Shown: positions 7,229 to 22,137, numbered from the stretch's first letter. The stretch is DNA of 64,000 nt from Bacillus sp. RAR_GA_16 (GCF_020165985.1 NZ_JAIUKZ010000011.1:62001-126000), one strand, 5' to 3'. Numbers and translations are program-made. The notes: generated by a model not told the origin, from the sequence alone.

Positions 7229-9556
7229 TTAAGCATTGTTATTGCGACGCTTTTTCTTTTTGTTTTTTGGTTTCTTTTTCGTTCCCTGTCCATCCTTTGG
7301 TGGAGAGAACTTACGTTTTTTCTTCCCAGCATCCGTTGTTTTATTTGAGGACTTTCCACGCTTCTTGCGCTTTCCGCCTTCAATGACTTTTGGACTTTCC
7401 CTACGACGACGCTCTTTCGGTGGCTTCATCCCTACTATTTCGAAGTCAATTGCTCGCTCATCAATATTGACATTTAAGACGCGAATGGCGATTTCATCAC
7501 CAATGCGATACACGTTACCGGTACGTTCCCCGATCATCGCATAAGCACCTTCATCATAGTGGTAGTAGTCATCTGTTAAATAACTGACATGAACAAGACC
7601 TTCAATCGTGTTCGGCAATTCAACAAACAAACCGAAGTTTGTTACACCACTAATGACACCTTCGAACTCTTCCCCGATTTTATCTTTCATAAACTCCGCT
7701 TTTTTCAGATCATCGGTTTCACGTTCAGCATCAACTGCTCGACGTTCCATTGCGGAAGCGTGCTGAGCGATTTCGCCAAGCGCTTCGCCCCACTTTGATG
7801 TTGTCTGGTTATCCACTTTTTTCTCAAATAGATACGTACGGATTAAACGGTGTACGATTAAGTCAGGATAACGACGGATTGGTGATGTGAAATGCGTATA
7901 GAAATCTGTCGATAACCCAAAGTGACCAAGACTTTCAGGAAAGTATTTCGCCTGTTGCATCGAACGAAGCATCACTTTACTTATCACTGCTTCTTCCGGC
8001 TCACCCTTCACTTCCTCAAGAAGCTTTTGCAACGCTCGAGGGTGTACCGTATTCGCATTCCCGCGTACAACGTATCCAAAGTTCGTAATGAATTCAAAAA
8101 ACGTATTTAGCTTGTCTGCATCTGGATCTTCGTGAATACGGTACATGAACGGAACTTCCATAAAGTGAAAATGTTGTGCTACGGTTTCGTTAGCAACGAG
8201 CATAAATTCTTCAATTAAGCGTTCCGCTACCGAGCGTTCTCTTTGAACAATCTCCTGAGGCGTTCCTTCTTCATCAACGAGCACTTTCGCTTCTGCAAAA
8301 TCAAAATCAATCGCACCTCGTTCGAAACGACCTTTTCTTAAAATTTCAGCTAGTTCTCCCATGCTATCGAAGAATGGAACGAGAGATTTGTACCGCTCTA
8401 ACACCTCATCGTCTTCACGCTGAAGAATTTTACGCACATCAGTGTACGTCATACGTTCATTTGTACGAATCACACTTGGGAAAATCTCATGGTTCACTAC
8501 TTCCCCCTGTGTTGTAATTTCCATCTCACACGAAATCGTTAAGCGATCCACTTGAGGATTTAAACTACATATTCCATTTGATAAGCGGTGTGGAATCATC
8601 GGAATCACGCGATCGACAAGATAAACGCTCGTACCGCGATCAAGGGCTTCCTGATCAATTGGAGAATTTTCCGTCACATAATACGTGACGTCCGCGATGT
8701 GAACACCAAGCTTATAGTTACCGTTTGGAAGCTTTACAACGTTAACAGCGTCATCCAGATCCTTCGCATCTGCCCCATCGATGGTGACAATTGTTTCTTC
8801 GCGAAGATCGCGTCTTCCTTCAATCTCTTTTTCATCAATTTGATCAGGTGTTTTATGAGCCTGCTCCATCGCAGCTTCAGGGAACTCACCCGGCAATTCA
8901 TGTTTATAGATAATGGACAGAATATCGACGCCTGGATCGTTTTTATGCCCAAGAATTTCGGTAATGCGACCTTCCGCGCTCATACGTCCTTCAGGATACT
9001 TTGTGATCTCGACGACGACTTTATGACCGTCTACTGCACCGCCAGTAGCTCCTTTGGGAATAAAAATGTCATGTGGAATTCGTTTATCATCTGCGATAAC
9101 AAACCCAAAATGCTTGCTATCAGAATATGTACCAACTGTGCGTTTCACACCACGCTCGATGATACGTATCACGGTGCCCTCTGGACGAGTGCCAGAAGAT
9201 TTCTGATGAAGTCTTACAATGACGCGGTCACCGTTCATTGCTCCTTCTAAATCACCCTGGTTGATATAGACATCTTTTTCGCCAGTATCGCTATCTGCAA
9301 TAAGAAAAGCAAACCCTTTTGCGTGGACCTGTAACTTTCCGCGCACAAGGTTCATTTTCTCAGGAATACCATAGCGATTGCTTCTCGTGCGAACAATTAA
9401 TCCTTCATCTTCCATACTGTTTAATGTTTTGACAAATTCCTTAAATTCGCTTGAATCTTTTACACCGAATACTTCTTCAAGCTCCTGAACGGTTAGCGGC
9501 TTATATGCCTCGTCCTTCATGAAGCTCAATATCTTTTGTTCATGTTCTTCTGCCAT
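7229..9556 (-). CDS. rnr: Ribonuclease R
   Basis: A 775-residue 3'-5' exoribonuclease of the RNase II/R family. In order: an N-terminal winged helix (about 1-65), cold-shock OB domains (about 70-210), the RNB catalytic domain with the Mg-binding motif [10 protein letters not shown] at 261-270, an S1 domain (about 625-705), and a very basic Lys/Arg tail of roughly 65 residues used for structured RNA. GGAAGGTGG precedes the ATG. It sits between est and smpB. Its activity on tmRNA-tagged transcripts is well known and matches the cluster. Confidence 0.97.
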   Translation of the reverse strand: MAEEHEQKILSFMKDEAYKPLTVQELEEVFGVKDSSEFKEFVKTLNSMEDEGLIVRTRSNRYGIPEKMNLVRGKLQVHAKGFAFLIADSDTGEKDVYINQGDLEGAMNGDRVIVRLHQKSSGTRPEGTVIRIIERGVKRTVGTYSDSKHFGFVIADDKRIPHDIFIPKGATGGAVDGHKVVVEITKYPEGRMSAEGRITEILGHKNDPGVDILSIIYKHELPGEFPEAAMEQAHKTPDQIDEKEIEGRRDLREETIVTIDGADAKDLDDAVNVVKLPNGNYKLGVHIADVTYYVTENSPIDQEALDRGTSVYLVDRVIPMIPHRLSNGICSLNPQVDRLTISCEMEITTQGEVVNHEIFPSVIRTNERMTYTDVRKILQREDDEVLERYKSLVPFFDSMGELAEILRKGRFERGAIDFDFAEAKVLVDEEGTPQEIVQRERSVAERLIEEFMLVANETVAQHFHFMEVPFMYRIHEDPDADKLNTFFEFITNFGYVVRGNANTVHPRALQKLLEEVKGEPEEAVISKVMLRSMQQAKYFPESLGHFGLSTDFYTHFTSPIRRYPDLIVHRLIRTYLFEKKVDNQTTSKWGEALGEIAQHASAMERRAVDAERETDDLKKAEFMKDKIGEEFEGVISGVTNFGLFVELPNTIEGLVHVSYLTDDYYHYDEGAYAMIGERTGNVYRIGDEIAIRVLNVNIDERAIDFEIVGMKPPKERRRRESPKVIEGGKRKKRGKSSNKTTDAGKKKRKFSPPKDGQGTKKKPKNKKKKRRNNNA

Positions 9557-9594
9557 TGTCTTCCACCTTCCTTCTAGTAAAATATGTCCATAGA

Positions 9595-10341
9595 TTATTC
9601 AGACCAATCCAGGCCCTCAAGAAAGGCGTGGACGTCTTGATGAAGCTCTTCTTTCTCTTTTCCAAGCGTAATGGCATGCGTAGAATTCTCGTACCATTTC
9701 AAGCTCTTTTCATCCGATTCAACATGATCATGAATCACGTTAGCACTTTCTGTATTAATCATCTCATCATGTCTTGCCTGTACGACAAATGTTGGCGCAT
9801 AAATCATATCAATGTTGTCGCGCACATCATAGATCAAGTCACGAAGTTCTCCAAGTGTATTCATCGGCGTTTCTTTGAAAGCTTCCATTTCCTCTTCAAT
9901 TTGTTCAGCGGATTTCCGTTCAAATTTCTTGTATTCTTTCGCATAGGAAAGGACACCTTGATACATGGTTTCCTCGTCTTTCATATCCATCGGGGCACAC
10001 ATGGGCACGATTCCCTTTACAGGAACAGTATAACCGAGCTTTAAAGAAAATACGCCTCCAAGTGATAAGCCGACAACCGCAATTTCATCATGACCCATGC
10101 TTTTTAACTTTTCATACCCCTCAGTGACGTTTTTCCACCAATCTTTCGGGCCCGTATGAACGAGTTCTTCAGGTGGAACGCCATGTCCTTCATACTGTGG
10201 TGCGTGGCACGTATAGCCTCTTTCCTGTAAATAACGCCCCATCATTCGTACATCTGCTGAATTGCCAGTAAAGCCATGTAACATTAATACCGCGCGATTG
10301 CCTCCCTCAAATGTAAATGGCTTTGGTGCTACTACTTTCAT
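9595..10341 (-). CDS. est: Carboxylesterase (Est30/YvaK type)
   Basis: A 248-residue alpha/beta hydrolase with the catalytic triad visible: Ser93 in GLSLGG, Asp192 in QARHDEMI and His222 in STHAITL. The oxyanion motif LHGFTG is near residue 21. The family hydrolyses short-chain esters; the physiological substrate is unknown. AGAGGAGGATCAC gives a strong ribosome site. The conserved position between secG and rnr is the same as yvaK of B. subtilis. Confidence 0.93.
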   Translation of the reverse strand: MKVVAPKPFTFEGGNRAVLMLHGFTGNSADVRMMGRYLQERGYTCHAPQYEGHGVPPEELVHTGPKDWWKNVTEGYEKLKSMGHDEIAVVGLSLGGVFSLKLGYTVPVKGIVPMCAPMDMKDEETMYQGVLSYAKEYKKFERKSAEQIEEEMEAFKETPMNTLGELRDLIYDVRDNIDMIYAPTFVVQARHDEMINTESANVIHDHVESDEKSLKWYENSTHAITLGKEKEELHQDVHAFLEGLDWSE

Positions 10342-10597
10342 GATGTGATCCTCCTCTAAATCATCTACCTATTAGTTTGACCTACAAAAAACGAAATATC
10401 CAGTCTCATGAGGTCTTTATCTGCATTTTACCTGTTTCAGTCGGAAGGCAAAAGGAATTCGTTCTCATGGTTTGTTTCCCTGATCCATTCGACAAAAAAC
10501 TTCCTTTTCACTTCCTCTTTGAAAAGCTTGCCTCCAAGTACTAGCGGATGCCTTAGTTTTCCTTATACTTTAGTCGTTAAGCATTTTTAAAGTACAA
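10342..10597. other. Intergenic region between est and the secG terminator
   Basis: About 256 bp. I see no open frame with a credible ribosome site on either strand, and no clear promoter match. Because the secG terminator precedes it, any separate est promoter must lie here. Confidence 0.5.
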
Positions 10598-10636
10598 AGA
10601 AAAAAGCAGCAAGTGACTCAACACCTGCTGCTTTCT
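10598..10636 (-). terminator. Terminator after secG
   Basis: On the minus strand, AAAGCAGCAGGTG...CACTTGCTGCTTTTTTC, an 11-bp stem with one mismatch and a T-tract. It should partly uncouple secG from est-rnr-smpB. Confidence 0.85.
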
Positions 10637-10644
10637 CACAATCG

Positions 10645-10875
10645 TTACACAAGATACGCAACGAGAATTGAAAGAACAAAGAACAATACGGCAAGTACTA
10701 CCGTTACTCTATTTAAAACCGCTTCAAAACCGCGGGCCTTCTGCTTTCCGAATAGTTGCTCAGCCCCACCCGTAATAGCTCCTGATAATCCAGCGCTTTT
10801 ACCTGACTGAAGCAAGACGACAGTAATAAGTAAGATTGAAACGATAACTAATGCAATTGTAGCTGCAAGATGCAT
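10645..10875 (-). CDS. secG: Preprotein translocase subunit SecG
   Basis: A 76-residue two-helix membrane subunit of SecYEG. The N-terminal helix (about 5-24) is followed by the conserved cytoplasmic loop [23 protein letters not shown], and a second helix spans about 55-75. GGGAGGTGG sits 5 nt before the ATG. As in other Bacilli it heads the est-rnr-smpB-ssrA cluster. Confidence 0.96.
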   Translation of the reverse strand: MHLAATIALVIVSILLITVVLLQSGKSAGLSGAITGGAEQLFGKQKARGFEAVLNRVTVVLAVLFFVLSILVAYLV

Positions 10876-11213
10876 GATTCCACCTCCCGGACTATAGCCT
10901 TTCCAATACTATAAATTTACCATAAATTTTTCAGTAAAAGCAATCTATTTCGGTAATACCGGACATTCTCATACCTTCTTAACATTGTGTTAACACTTCT
11001 TGAACGGTAACGACTGTTTTTCTAGACGTAGTTCCGATAAGAGTTTTGGCTTTTCCCGCATGAGGCGAGCACCTTCCGCTACAACCAGCTACGAAGTGTG
11101 GCTCTCTTCATACAAACCCGTCCTCGAAACAAAATCACTTTAAGAAAAAGTCTTGAAGAAGTGGCAACTTGTAAAGAGCCGATCTTCGTATACTTTTCCA
11201 TCAAAGAACCCAT
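10876..11213. other. Intergenic region between eno and secG
   Basis: About 338 bp upstream of secG. A poor promoter candidate on the minus strand near 10920-10955 (TTGCTT, then TAAATT) is the only one seen. The segment 11055-11105, containing CCCGCATGAGGCGAGC and CCTTCCGCTACAACCAGC, looks like dispersed intergenic repeats I recall from Bacillaceae, but no second copy occurs in this window. No supported gene. Confidence 0.4.
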
Positions 11214-11214
11214 T

Positions 11215-11245
11215 AAAAACCCCCGCGTCTTCACGCGGGGGTTTG
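11215..11245 (-). terminator. Terminator of the glycolytic operon
   Basis: A perfect CCCCCGCGTGAAGACGCGGGGG-type hairpin just after the eno stop, with TTTTTA on the minus strand. Confidence 0.92.
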
Positions 11246-11251
11246 TTCAAC

Positions 11252-12547
<1,296 letters not shown>

Positions 12548-12567
12548 TCATCTCCTTTAAATATAAG

Positions 12568-14860
<2,293 letters not shown>

Positions 14861-14895
14861 TCACCATCCCTTTATAAGATTAAAACATAAGTATT

Positions 14896-16080
14896 TTATT
14901 TGTCGTTAAGTGCGACAACACCTGGAAGTTCTTTGCCTTCCATGAACTCAAGAGAAGCGCCACCACCAGTAGAGATGTGGCTCATTTGGTCAGCGTAGTT
15001 GAATTTCTCAACCGCTGCAGCAGAGTCACCGCCACCAATAACGGAGTACGTATCTTTTGCGTTCGCTAGTGCTTCAGCTACTGCTTTTGTTCCATTTGCA
15101 TAGATATCAAGCTCGAATACACCCATTGGTCCGTTCCAGATCACGAGTTTAGAGTCAGCGATTACTTTGCTATACGTTTCTCTCGTTTTCGGTCCGATAT
15201 CAAGTGCTTCCCAGTCAGAAGGAATTTCTTCAATGCTTACCACTTTCGTGTTTGCATCATTTGAGAAATCATCGCCAATCACTACGTCTTGTGGCATATA
15301 GAAATTAACGCCTTTTTCTTTTGCCTTATCCATGAATGATTTCGCTAGATCGATTTTATCTTCTTCAAGAAGAGACAAACCGACTTCATGACCAAGTGCT
15401 TTGACGAATGTATATGCAAGTCCACCACCGATGATCAAGTTGTCTACTTTATCAAGTAGGTGATCAATCACACCGATTTTGTCCTTTACTTTTGCTCCGC
15501 CAATGATTGCTGTAAATGGACGGGAAGGTTCTGATAGAGCACTTCCAAGAACTTCAAGTTCTTTCTCCATAAGAAAACCAGCTACAGCAGGAATATGATG
15601 AGCAATGCCTTCTGTAGAAGCGTGAGCACGGTGTGCTGCGCCAAAAGCATCATTTACGTAAAGATCTGCCATTGCAGCAAATTTCTTCGCAAGTTCTTCA
15701 TCATTCTTCTCTTCTCCAGCCTCAAAACGAACATTCTCAATAAGGAGAAGATCGCCATCTTCGAGATCTGCAATGGCACGGTCTACTTCTTCACCATACA
15801 CAGCATCTGTTTTAGTAACGGTTTTGCCAATAAGGTCGCTTAAACGGTCTGCAACCGGATCAAGACGTAGCTCATCAACAGCTTCACCTTTTGGACGACC
15901 AAGGTGACTTGCAAGAATAACTTTTGCTCCTTGATCAGACAAATGCTTGATCGTTGGAAGTGCTGCTTTAATACGTGTTTCATCTGTTACCTTTCCATCT
16001 TCCATAGGTACATTGAAATCAACGCGGCAGAATACCTTTTTGCCTTTTAATTCAACGTCACGAATTGATTTTTTGTTCAT
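14896..16080 (-). CDS. pgk: Phosphoglycerate kinase
   Basis: 394 residues; makes ATP from 1,3-bisphosphoglycerate. Recognised by [10 protein letters not shown] near the start, the substrate loop [23 protein letters not shown] and the nucleotide-domain motifs [11 protein letters not shown] and WNGPMGVFE, ending in [17 protein letters not shown] lies 9 nt before the ATG at 16080. A hairpin separates it from gapA, and 41 nt separate it from tpiA. Confidence 0.98.
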   Translation of the reverse strand: MNKKSIRDVELKGKKVFCRVDFNVPMEDGKVTDETRIKAALPTIKHLSDQGAKVILASHLGRPKGEAVDELRLDPVADRLSDLIGKTVTKTDAVYGEEVDRAIADLEDGDLLLIENVRFEAGEEKNDEELAKKFAAMADLYVNDAFGAAHRAHASTEGIAHHIPAVAGFLMEKELEVLGSALSEPSRPFTAIIGGAKVKDKIGVIDHLLDKVDNLIIGGGLAYTFVKALGHEVGLSLLEEDKIDLAKSFMDKAKEKGVNFYMPQDVVIGDDFSNDANTKVVSIEEIPSDWEALDIGPKTRETYSKVIADSKLVIWNGPMGVFELDIYANGTKAVAEALANAKDTYSVIGGGDSAAAVEKFNYADQMSHISTGGGASLEFMEGKELPGVVALNDK

Positions 16081-16154
16081 CACGCATGTCCTCCTCTGCA
16101 CAAAGTTTTAAAAGGGTTACCTTTTAAATAAAGCTATATCGTTAGTTAAGACAA

Positions 16155-16188
16155 TGGAAAAGGAGGAAGGCTCAAGACTTCCTCCTCC
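16155..16188 (-). terminator. Hairpin between gapA and pgk
   Basis: On the minus strand, AGGAGGAAG / CTTCCTCCT around an 8-nt loop is followed by TTTCC. It could attenuate readthrough into pgk or protect the gapA mRNA 3' end, giving gapA higher expression than the distal genes. Confidence 0.65.
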
Positions 16189-16205
16189 TCTATTAACAAT
16201 TCTTA

Positions 16206-18292
<2,087 letters not shown>

Positions 18293-18325
18293 AGTTCGTC
18301 TCCCCTGTCGTTCTTTTTCTCCTGA

Positions 18326-18361
18326 GACGTATTATGTCCCGCTTAGACATTTTCAGTCCCA
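18326..18361 (-). promoter_or_regulatory. CggR operator
   Basis: Read on the minus strand: GGGAC-N6-TGTC-N4-CGGGAC-N6-CGTC, 36 bp in all. It matches the known B. subtilis operator CGGGAC-N6-TGTC-N4-CGGGAC-N6-TGTC with only the first C and one T changed. It lies about 25 nt downstream of the predicted transcription start, as in B. subtilis. Confidence 0.92.
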
Positions 18362-18392
18362 CCTGGATCAAAAAGAACTTCTTACATTTTTC

Positions 18393-18421
18393 ATTGTAGC
18401 AGTTGCCAAAAGCATGGGCAA
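18393..18421 (-). promoter_or_regulatory. Promoter of the cggR-gapA operon
   Basis: On the minus strand, TTGCCC (18416-18421), 17 nt, TACAAT (18393-18398). A good sigma-A match, placed directly upstream of the CggR operator. Confidence 0.75.
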
Positions 18422-18439
18422 CTATGTTATACTGAAATT

Positions 18440-18676
18440 TTAAAGTAAGCGTTTTCTTAGCGATTTTTTTGAAATTCGACCATAATCCACGATCTCCCCA
18501 TCGATTTCAACGACCGGAATCATTAACATGAACTTTTCTAAAAGTTCCTCATCGCTATAAATATCAATCGTCTGGATTGAAAAGGATAATTCTTTCTGAA
18601 GCTCTTCGAGAAGGTGAGCCGCCTCATCACAAAGTGGACATGTCGCTTTCGAATATAAAATAACCGATTTTCTCAC
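18440..18676 (-). CDS. Glutaredoxin-like thiol protein
   Basis: A 78-residue thioredoxin-fold protein with an active-site CPLC at residues 13-16 (KATCPLCDEA) and the cis-proline region MIPVVEIDGE. It resembles the short glutaredoxin/DUF836 proteins found next to cggR in many Bacilli. It starts at a GTG preceded by GGGGAGG at 8 nt. Its electron donor and target are unknown. It is downstream of rpoN on the same strand but separated from it by a terminator. Confidence 0.85.
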   Translation of the reverse strand: MRKSVILYSKATCPLCDEAAHLLEELQKELSFSIQTIDIYSDEELLEKFMLMIPVVEIDGEIVDYGRISKKSLRKRLL

Positions 18677-18732
18677 GTGTTAAACCTCCCCTCTTACAAT
18701 TTTCAAGTTTACTGAATAAGGTAGTTGAATGC

Positions 18733-18760
18733 AAAAAAAGAGCCGCCTACCCGGCAGCTG
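18733..18760 (-). terminator. Terminator of rpoN
   Basis: AGC-t-GCC GGGTA GGC-g-GCT followed by TCTTTTTTT on the minus strand, immediately after the rpoN stop. Confidence 0.75.
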
Positions 18761-20056
18761 TTACGCGAATCGCTTTCGCTTTGATGAACTTAAGATCTTT
18801 AATTCATCTCGGTATTTCGCAATTGTTCGTCTTGACACATCAATTCCTCGCTGAATGTGAAGAGCTTCAACAATTTTTTGATCAGATAACGGCTTAAGTT
18901 TATTCTCATTATCCACAAGTTCTTTGATAAAGAGCTTCACACTAGAAGAAGAAGCCCCTTCCTCGGATTCGCTCGCTAGTTTTGAAGTGAATAAATCTTT
19001 TAATGGAAACAAACCATGTGGCGTTTGAACGTATTTACTTTTAATGGCCCGACTTACTGTCGACTCATGAACTTGAGCTTCATTCGCTACTTCCTTTAAC
19101 GTAATAGGCACAAGCTCACTCATTCCGTTTCTTAAAAACCTCTGCTGATGAACAATTACAACCCCCATAATCGCCCTTAACGTCTGTTTCCTCTGTTCAA
19201 TGCTTTTCATTAACCAGCTTACTTGCTGATATTTGTTTTTTAAGTACTCGGCCGCCTCGTTATGTTTAAACGATCGATACATGTTACTCACTTTCATCGC
19301 TGGTAAATCATCGTCAAGTAACGTAACGGTAAACCGACCATTTTTCTCAATAATCATCACATCTGGAACGATGTAAGTAGGTTTTTCTACAACCCACTTT
19401 GATCCTGGTCGCGGATCAAGGTCTGCTACTAAATCAGCCGCCTGCTGAATTTGTTCAACTGAGACATTGTATTGTTTTGAAAGCACTCGATATTTCTTTT
19501 CTGCTAACGCTTTCAAATTCTGTGATACAAGTGCGCGAGCAAGCTCAAAAACTGCCCCTCGCTCGTTTATCTGTAAAAAAAGACATTCCGACAATGAGCG
19601 AGCCCCAATACCAGGAGGGTCCAGTAACTGTACTTGTCGAATCGCTTCCGTTAACTCAAACTGATCTACGCCCAAATAAGCCATCACTTCTGACTCATTT
19701 ATCCGTAAATAACCACTTTCATCGATGTTATCAATTAAGTAATCGACAATGCCGGTCATTTTATCGGGGAGGCTTATACACCTTAACTGCTCGTGCAGTT
19801 CATCATGTAGACTTTTCTTTGTTTCCGCATATTCGATCGGATCTTGTCTCATGTCACTATCATAAGAGCGTTTAGAAGAACGAATGCCTCCGTCCCAGGA
19901 TGGTGACTGTAATTCAATGAGTGGATTTTCAAGAGCCTGCTCTTTCACGTACTCCAGTAATTCAGCTGTAGAATATTGGAGTATCGAAATCGCTTGATGC
20001 AACTGGGTTGTCATGACTAGTTTCGTTGTCTGCTTTTGTATCAATCCTAATTCCAT
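18761..20056 (-). CDS. rpoN: RNA polymerase sigma-54 factor
   Basis: 431 residues, equivalent to SigL of B. subtilis. In order: the Gln/Leu-rich activator region I (about 1-50, LIQKQTTKLVMTTQLHQAISIL), the core-binding domain (about 75-250), a helix-turn-helix (about 320-345, ITLKEVANEAQVHESTVSRAI) and the RpoN box SRRTIAKYRDELK near 408-420, which reads -24 promoter elements. GGTGGAGGG precedes the ATG. No sigma-54 activator or -24/-12 promoter was noticed in this window. Confidence 0.97.
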   Translation of the reverse strand: MELGLIQKQTTKLVMTTQLHQAISILQYSTAELLEYVKEQALENPLIELQSPSWDGGIRSSKRSYDSDMRQDPIEYAETKKSLHDELHEQLRCISLPDKMTGIVDYLIDNIDESGYLRINESEVMAYLGVDQFELTEAIRQVQLLDPPGIGARSLSECLFLQINERGAVFELARALVSQNLKALAEKKYRVLSKQYNVSVEQIQQAADLVADLDPRPGSKWVVEKPTYIVPDVMIIEKNGRFTVTLLDDDLPAMKVSNMYRSFKHNEAAEYLKNKYQQVSWLMKSIEQRKQTLRAIMGVVIVHQQRFLRNGMSELVPITLKEVANEAQVHESTVSRAIKSKYVQTPHGLFPLKDLFTSKLASESEEGASSSSVKLFIKELVDNENKLKPLSDQKIVEALHIQRGIDVSRRTIAKYRDELKILSSSKRKRFA

Positions 20057-20246
20057 CGCAATCCCTCCACCTTCATCATACTATATCGTTTCATCTTATG
20101 GTATGAAAAAATGAAAATGAGCAGAATTTTCTGTTTTTTTAAGACGGTTCTTGACACCATTTTTATGAAAATTGATGGAAAAGCCCGTCCTTCAGTCAAA
20201 TTTCAACATAAACTGTTACATAGAGAGAAAAAAGGAGGCAAATACC

Positions 20247-20522
20247 ATGGATTTAGCTGTATATGGCATTGCTTTGCTTCCAGTCATCATTGGAGTAGTA
20301 CACCTCTTCAAGGTGTTTGGTTTTCCGGTAAGGTTCTTACCCATCCTTTCCATTATCATAGGGATTGTGATGAGTCATATTTACGTCGAACCGGAAGATT
20401 TTAAGAAAGCCTTCTTTATCGGATTATGGCTTGGACTATGCGCTACAGGAATGCACTCAGGCTTCAAACACACGATGAGTGGAGCAGGCAGCAAAAGATA
20501 TGATGATGATCAAGATTGTTAG
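20247..20522 (+). CDS. Small membrane protein, holin-like
   Basis: 91 residues starting at an ATG with AAAGGAGGCAAATACC upstream. Hydrophobic segments span about 4-20, 27-47 and 55-72. The pattern LPVIIGVVHLFKVFGFP, then LPILSIIIGIV, then a helix ending in GMHSGFKH resembles short phage-holin-like proteins of Bacilli, but no phage genes are nearby and I cannot confirm the family. A longer frame from 20172 is rejected because it lacks a ribosome site. Divergent from rpoN; own terminator follows. Confidence 0.7.
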   Translation: MDLAVYGIALLPVIIGVVHLFKVFGFPVRFLPILSIIIGIVMSHIYVEPEDFKKAFFIGLWLGLCATGMHSGFKHTMSGAGSKRYDDDQDC

Positions 20523-20539
20523 AAGGCACGACTGATAGC

Positions 20540-20570
20540 AAAAAGAGTGGACGAGTTCCACTCTTTTTTT
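20540..20570 (+). terminator. Terminator after the holin-like gene
   Basis: AAAAAGAGTGGA / TCCACTCTTTTTTT hairpin with a 5-nt loop. Confidence 0.9.
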
Positions 20571-20604
20571 CATTTAGGGCTATGTGAGTAACCAAAAAGA
20601 GAGA

Positions 20605-20640
20605 AGGCGTTAGAATTTCAAATACAAATTCTACTTCTCG
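20605..20640. repeat. Inverted repeat of unknown role
   Basis: TAGAATTT (20611-20618), 7 nt, AAATTCTA (20626-20633) is perfect and is extended by an outer GAGAAG/CTTCTC pair across a 4-nt bulge. No T-tract follows on either strand, so it is not an ordinary terminator. Confidence 0.4.
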
Positions 20641-20697
20641 TATAAACCTTTATTGTTTTCAAGAGTGGCGTACATCATATAGCTAGAAGAGAACAGC

Positions 20698-20729
20698 AAA
20701 AATCCCTCTCGCATAAGCGAAAGGGATTG
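20698..20729 (-). terminator. Terminator of tRNA-Arg
   Basis: On the minus strand, AATCCCTTTCGC TTAT GCGAGAGGGATT then TTTGC; one internal mismatch pair. Confidence 0.75.
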
Positions 20730-20741
20730 GAATAATGTATT

Positions 20742-20820
20742 TGGTGCGCCCGGAGGGATTCGAACCCCCGACTGACGCGGTACCGGAAACCACCGCTCTA
20801 TCCAACTGAGCTACGGGCGC
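20742..20820 (-). tRNA. tRNA-Arg (anticodon CCG)
   Basis: The cloverleaf is readable: acceptor GCGCCCG/CGGGCGC, D-arm GCTC/GAGC, anticodon stem GTGGT/ACCGC around TTCCGGT (anticodon CCG), T-arm GGGGG-TTCGAAT-CCCTC, discriminator A and encoded CCA. Read this way the variable loop is 7 nt, slightly longer than the usual 4-5 for class I. A tRNA-Arg gene next to clpP is also found in B. subtilis. Confidence 0.95.
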
Positions 20821-20840
20821 GCTTTATTAGCGCAAACATT

Positions 20841-20869
20841 ATTATACGTGATCCCCCCTTTTTTTGCAA
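20841..20869 (-). promoter_or_regulatory. Promoter of tRNA-Arg
   Basis: On the minus strand, TTGCAA (20864-20869), 17 nt, TATAAT (20841-20846), about 15-20 nt upstream of the mature tRNA 5' end. Confidence 0.75.
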
Positions 20870-20930
20870 GGTCATTTTCTCCTGAAGCTACTAGCCGTTC
20901 TTCGCTTTGATTGATGCTTTTTCAAAGTTC

Positions 20931-20959
20931 TTGACGTCTCAATTGTCTCATAGTAAAGT
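20931..20959 (+). promoter_or_regulatory. Promoter of the unknown gene at 20996
   Basis: TTGACG (20931-20936), 17 nt, TAAAGT (20954-20959). Confidence 0.55.
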
Positions 20960-20995
20960 GAAACCAAACATACGTTCTGTTAGGCGGTGACGATC

Positions 20996-21382
20996 GTGTT
21001 CCAATTAAGTAAAGAAGAAACGAAGGCGTTAAGACATTACCTCTTACTTCCTTACGTAAAAAGAGTGCTGGAGATGGATACAACGTGGGTAAAACAATCT
21101 AGAATGAAGCTTTCGCGCCCTTATTTGGAACTGATTCGATCATCTATGATGCTTGCGTCCACTGATTTAAAATGGGCTAAAGCCTTGCTTCACGAAAAAG
21201 GAATTCGTGTCTATATTGAAGAAACAAAAGAAGATGTTGTGATTTGTAAAGTCTTCTGTCGGGGGTACAATCAAACCTATCGCTACTCCTCGATTCAAAT
21301 ACGAAACCAGGTAGAGAGACGGATCTTAACCTATTTCTTAGCAGATGATCGCCTCAAAAAAAGGAGCACTCGATTTGTTTAA
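20996..21382 (+). CDS. Conserved hypothetical protein upstream of clpP
   Basis: 128 residues, basic and mostly helical, with a central VYIEETKEDVVICKVFCRGYNQTYRYSS-like beta segment (about 75-105) and no signal peptide or membrane helix. I do not recognise the family. The GTG at 20996 is preferred because AGGCGG lies 8 nt upstream; an in-frame GTG at 20987 overlaps that site. A sigma-A-like promoter precedes it. It is separated from clpP by the CtsR-controlled promoter, so it is probably expressed independently. Confidence 0.75.
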   Translation: MFQLSKEETKALRHYLLLPYVKRVLEMDTTWVKQSRMKLSRPYLELIRSSMMLASTDLKWAKALLHEKGIRVYIEETKEDVVICKVFCRGYNQTYRYSSIQIRNQVERRILTYFLADDRLKKRSTRFV

Positions 21383-21468
21383 AATAAGGAAAGGCGGGGA
21401 AAATGGATGTAGGTAGAGAAGGAGGAACGACCCCTTCTTCATCTTTTTGAAAATCATACATCACTTTA

Positions 21469-21498
21469 TTTGACCTATATTGACCTTTTAGGTATGAT
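21469..21498 (+). promoter_or_regulatory. clpP promoter with overlapping CtsR operator
   Basis: TTGACC (21470-21475), 17 nt, TATGAT (21493-21498). Over the -35 and spacer, positions 21469-21485 read on the minus strand GGTCAAT-ATA-GGTCAAA. This is the tandem heptad CtsR operator (RGTCAAA-NAN-RGTCAAA) with one mismatch. Heat-shock derepression of clpP by CtsR is well established in Bacillus. Confidence 0.9.
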
Positions 21499-21546
21499 GA
21501 ACGTACAGCAACTACATATTCCATTATAATAAAGGAGGAATTTTAA

Positions 21547-22131
21547 ATGGTTTTAATTCCAACGGTAATTGAACAAACAAACCGCGGTGAAAGAGCGTAC
21601 GATATTTATTCTCGTCTTCTTAAGGACCGTATCATTATGCTAGGAACAGCAATTGACGACAACGTTTCAAACGCAGTCGTTGCTCAGCTTCTTTTCCTTG
21701 CTGCAGAAGATCCTGATAAAGATATCTCACTTTACATTAATAGCCCTGGTGGTTCCATTACAGCAGGTATGGCAATTTACGATACAATGCAATTCATTAA
21801 GCCAAAAGTATCCACAATCTGCATCGGTATGGCAGCTTCAATGGGTGCCTTCCTTCTCGCAGCTGGCGAACCTGGTAAACGCTATGCGCTACCAAATAGT
21901 GAAGTTATGATTCACCAACCGCTTGGTGGTACTCAAGGTCAGGCTTCTGACATTGAAATTCACGCGAAACGCATCATCCAAATGCGCGAAAAGCTGAATA
22001 AAATTCTTTCTGAACGCACAGGTCAACCTCTTGAAACAATTGATCGCGACACAGATCGTGACCGCTTCATGGAAGCAACAGAAGCAAAAGAGTACGGCTT
22101 AATTGACGAAGTTATGGAAAAGAAAGCATAG
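21547..22131 (+). CDS. clpP: ATP-dependent Clp protease proteolytic subunit
   Basis: A 194-residue serine protease that forms the tetradecameric chamber used with ClpX, ClpC or ClpE. The catalytic triad is Ser98 (GMAASMGAF), His123 (MIHQPLGG) and Asp172 (DTDRDRF). The N-terminal [21 protein letters not shown] is the typical ring-loop. AAAGGAGG precedes the ATG. It degrades tmRNA-tagged proteins, linking it to ssrA/smpB elsewhere in the window. Confidence 0.98.
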   Translation: MVLIPTVIEQTNRGERAYDIYSRLLKDRIIMLGTAIDDNVSNAVVAQLLFLAAEDPDKDISLYINSPGGSITAGMAIYDTMQFIKPKVSTICIGMAASMGAFLLAAGEPGKRYALPNSEVMIHQPLGGTQGQASDIEIHAKRIIQMREKLNKILSERTGQPLETIDRDTDRDRFMEATEAKEYGLIDEVMEKKA

Positions 22132-22137
22132 CTTTAA

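Noticed and set aside
8588-9250. 220-codon open frame on + inside rnr
   Set aside because: Antisense to a clear, full-length RNase R; no start signal.
20172-20246. N-terminal extension of the holin-like protein
   Set aside because: A strong ribosome site precedes the internal ATG at 20247 and none precedes the upstream start.
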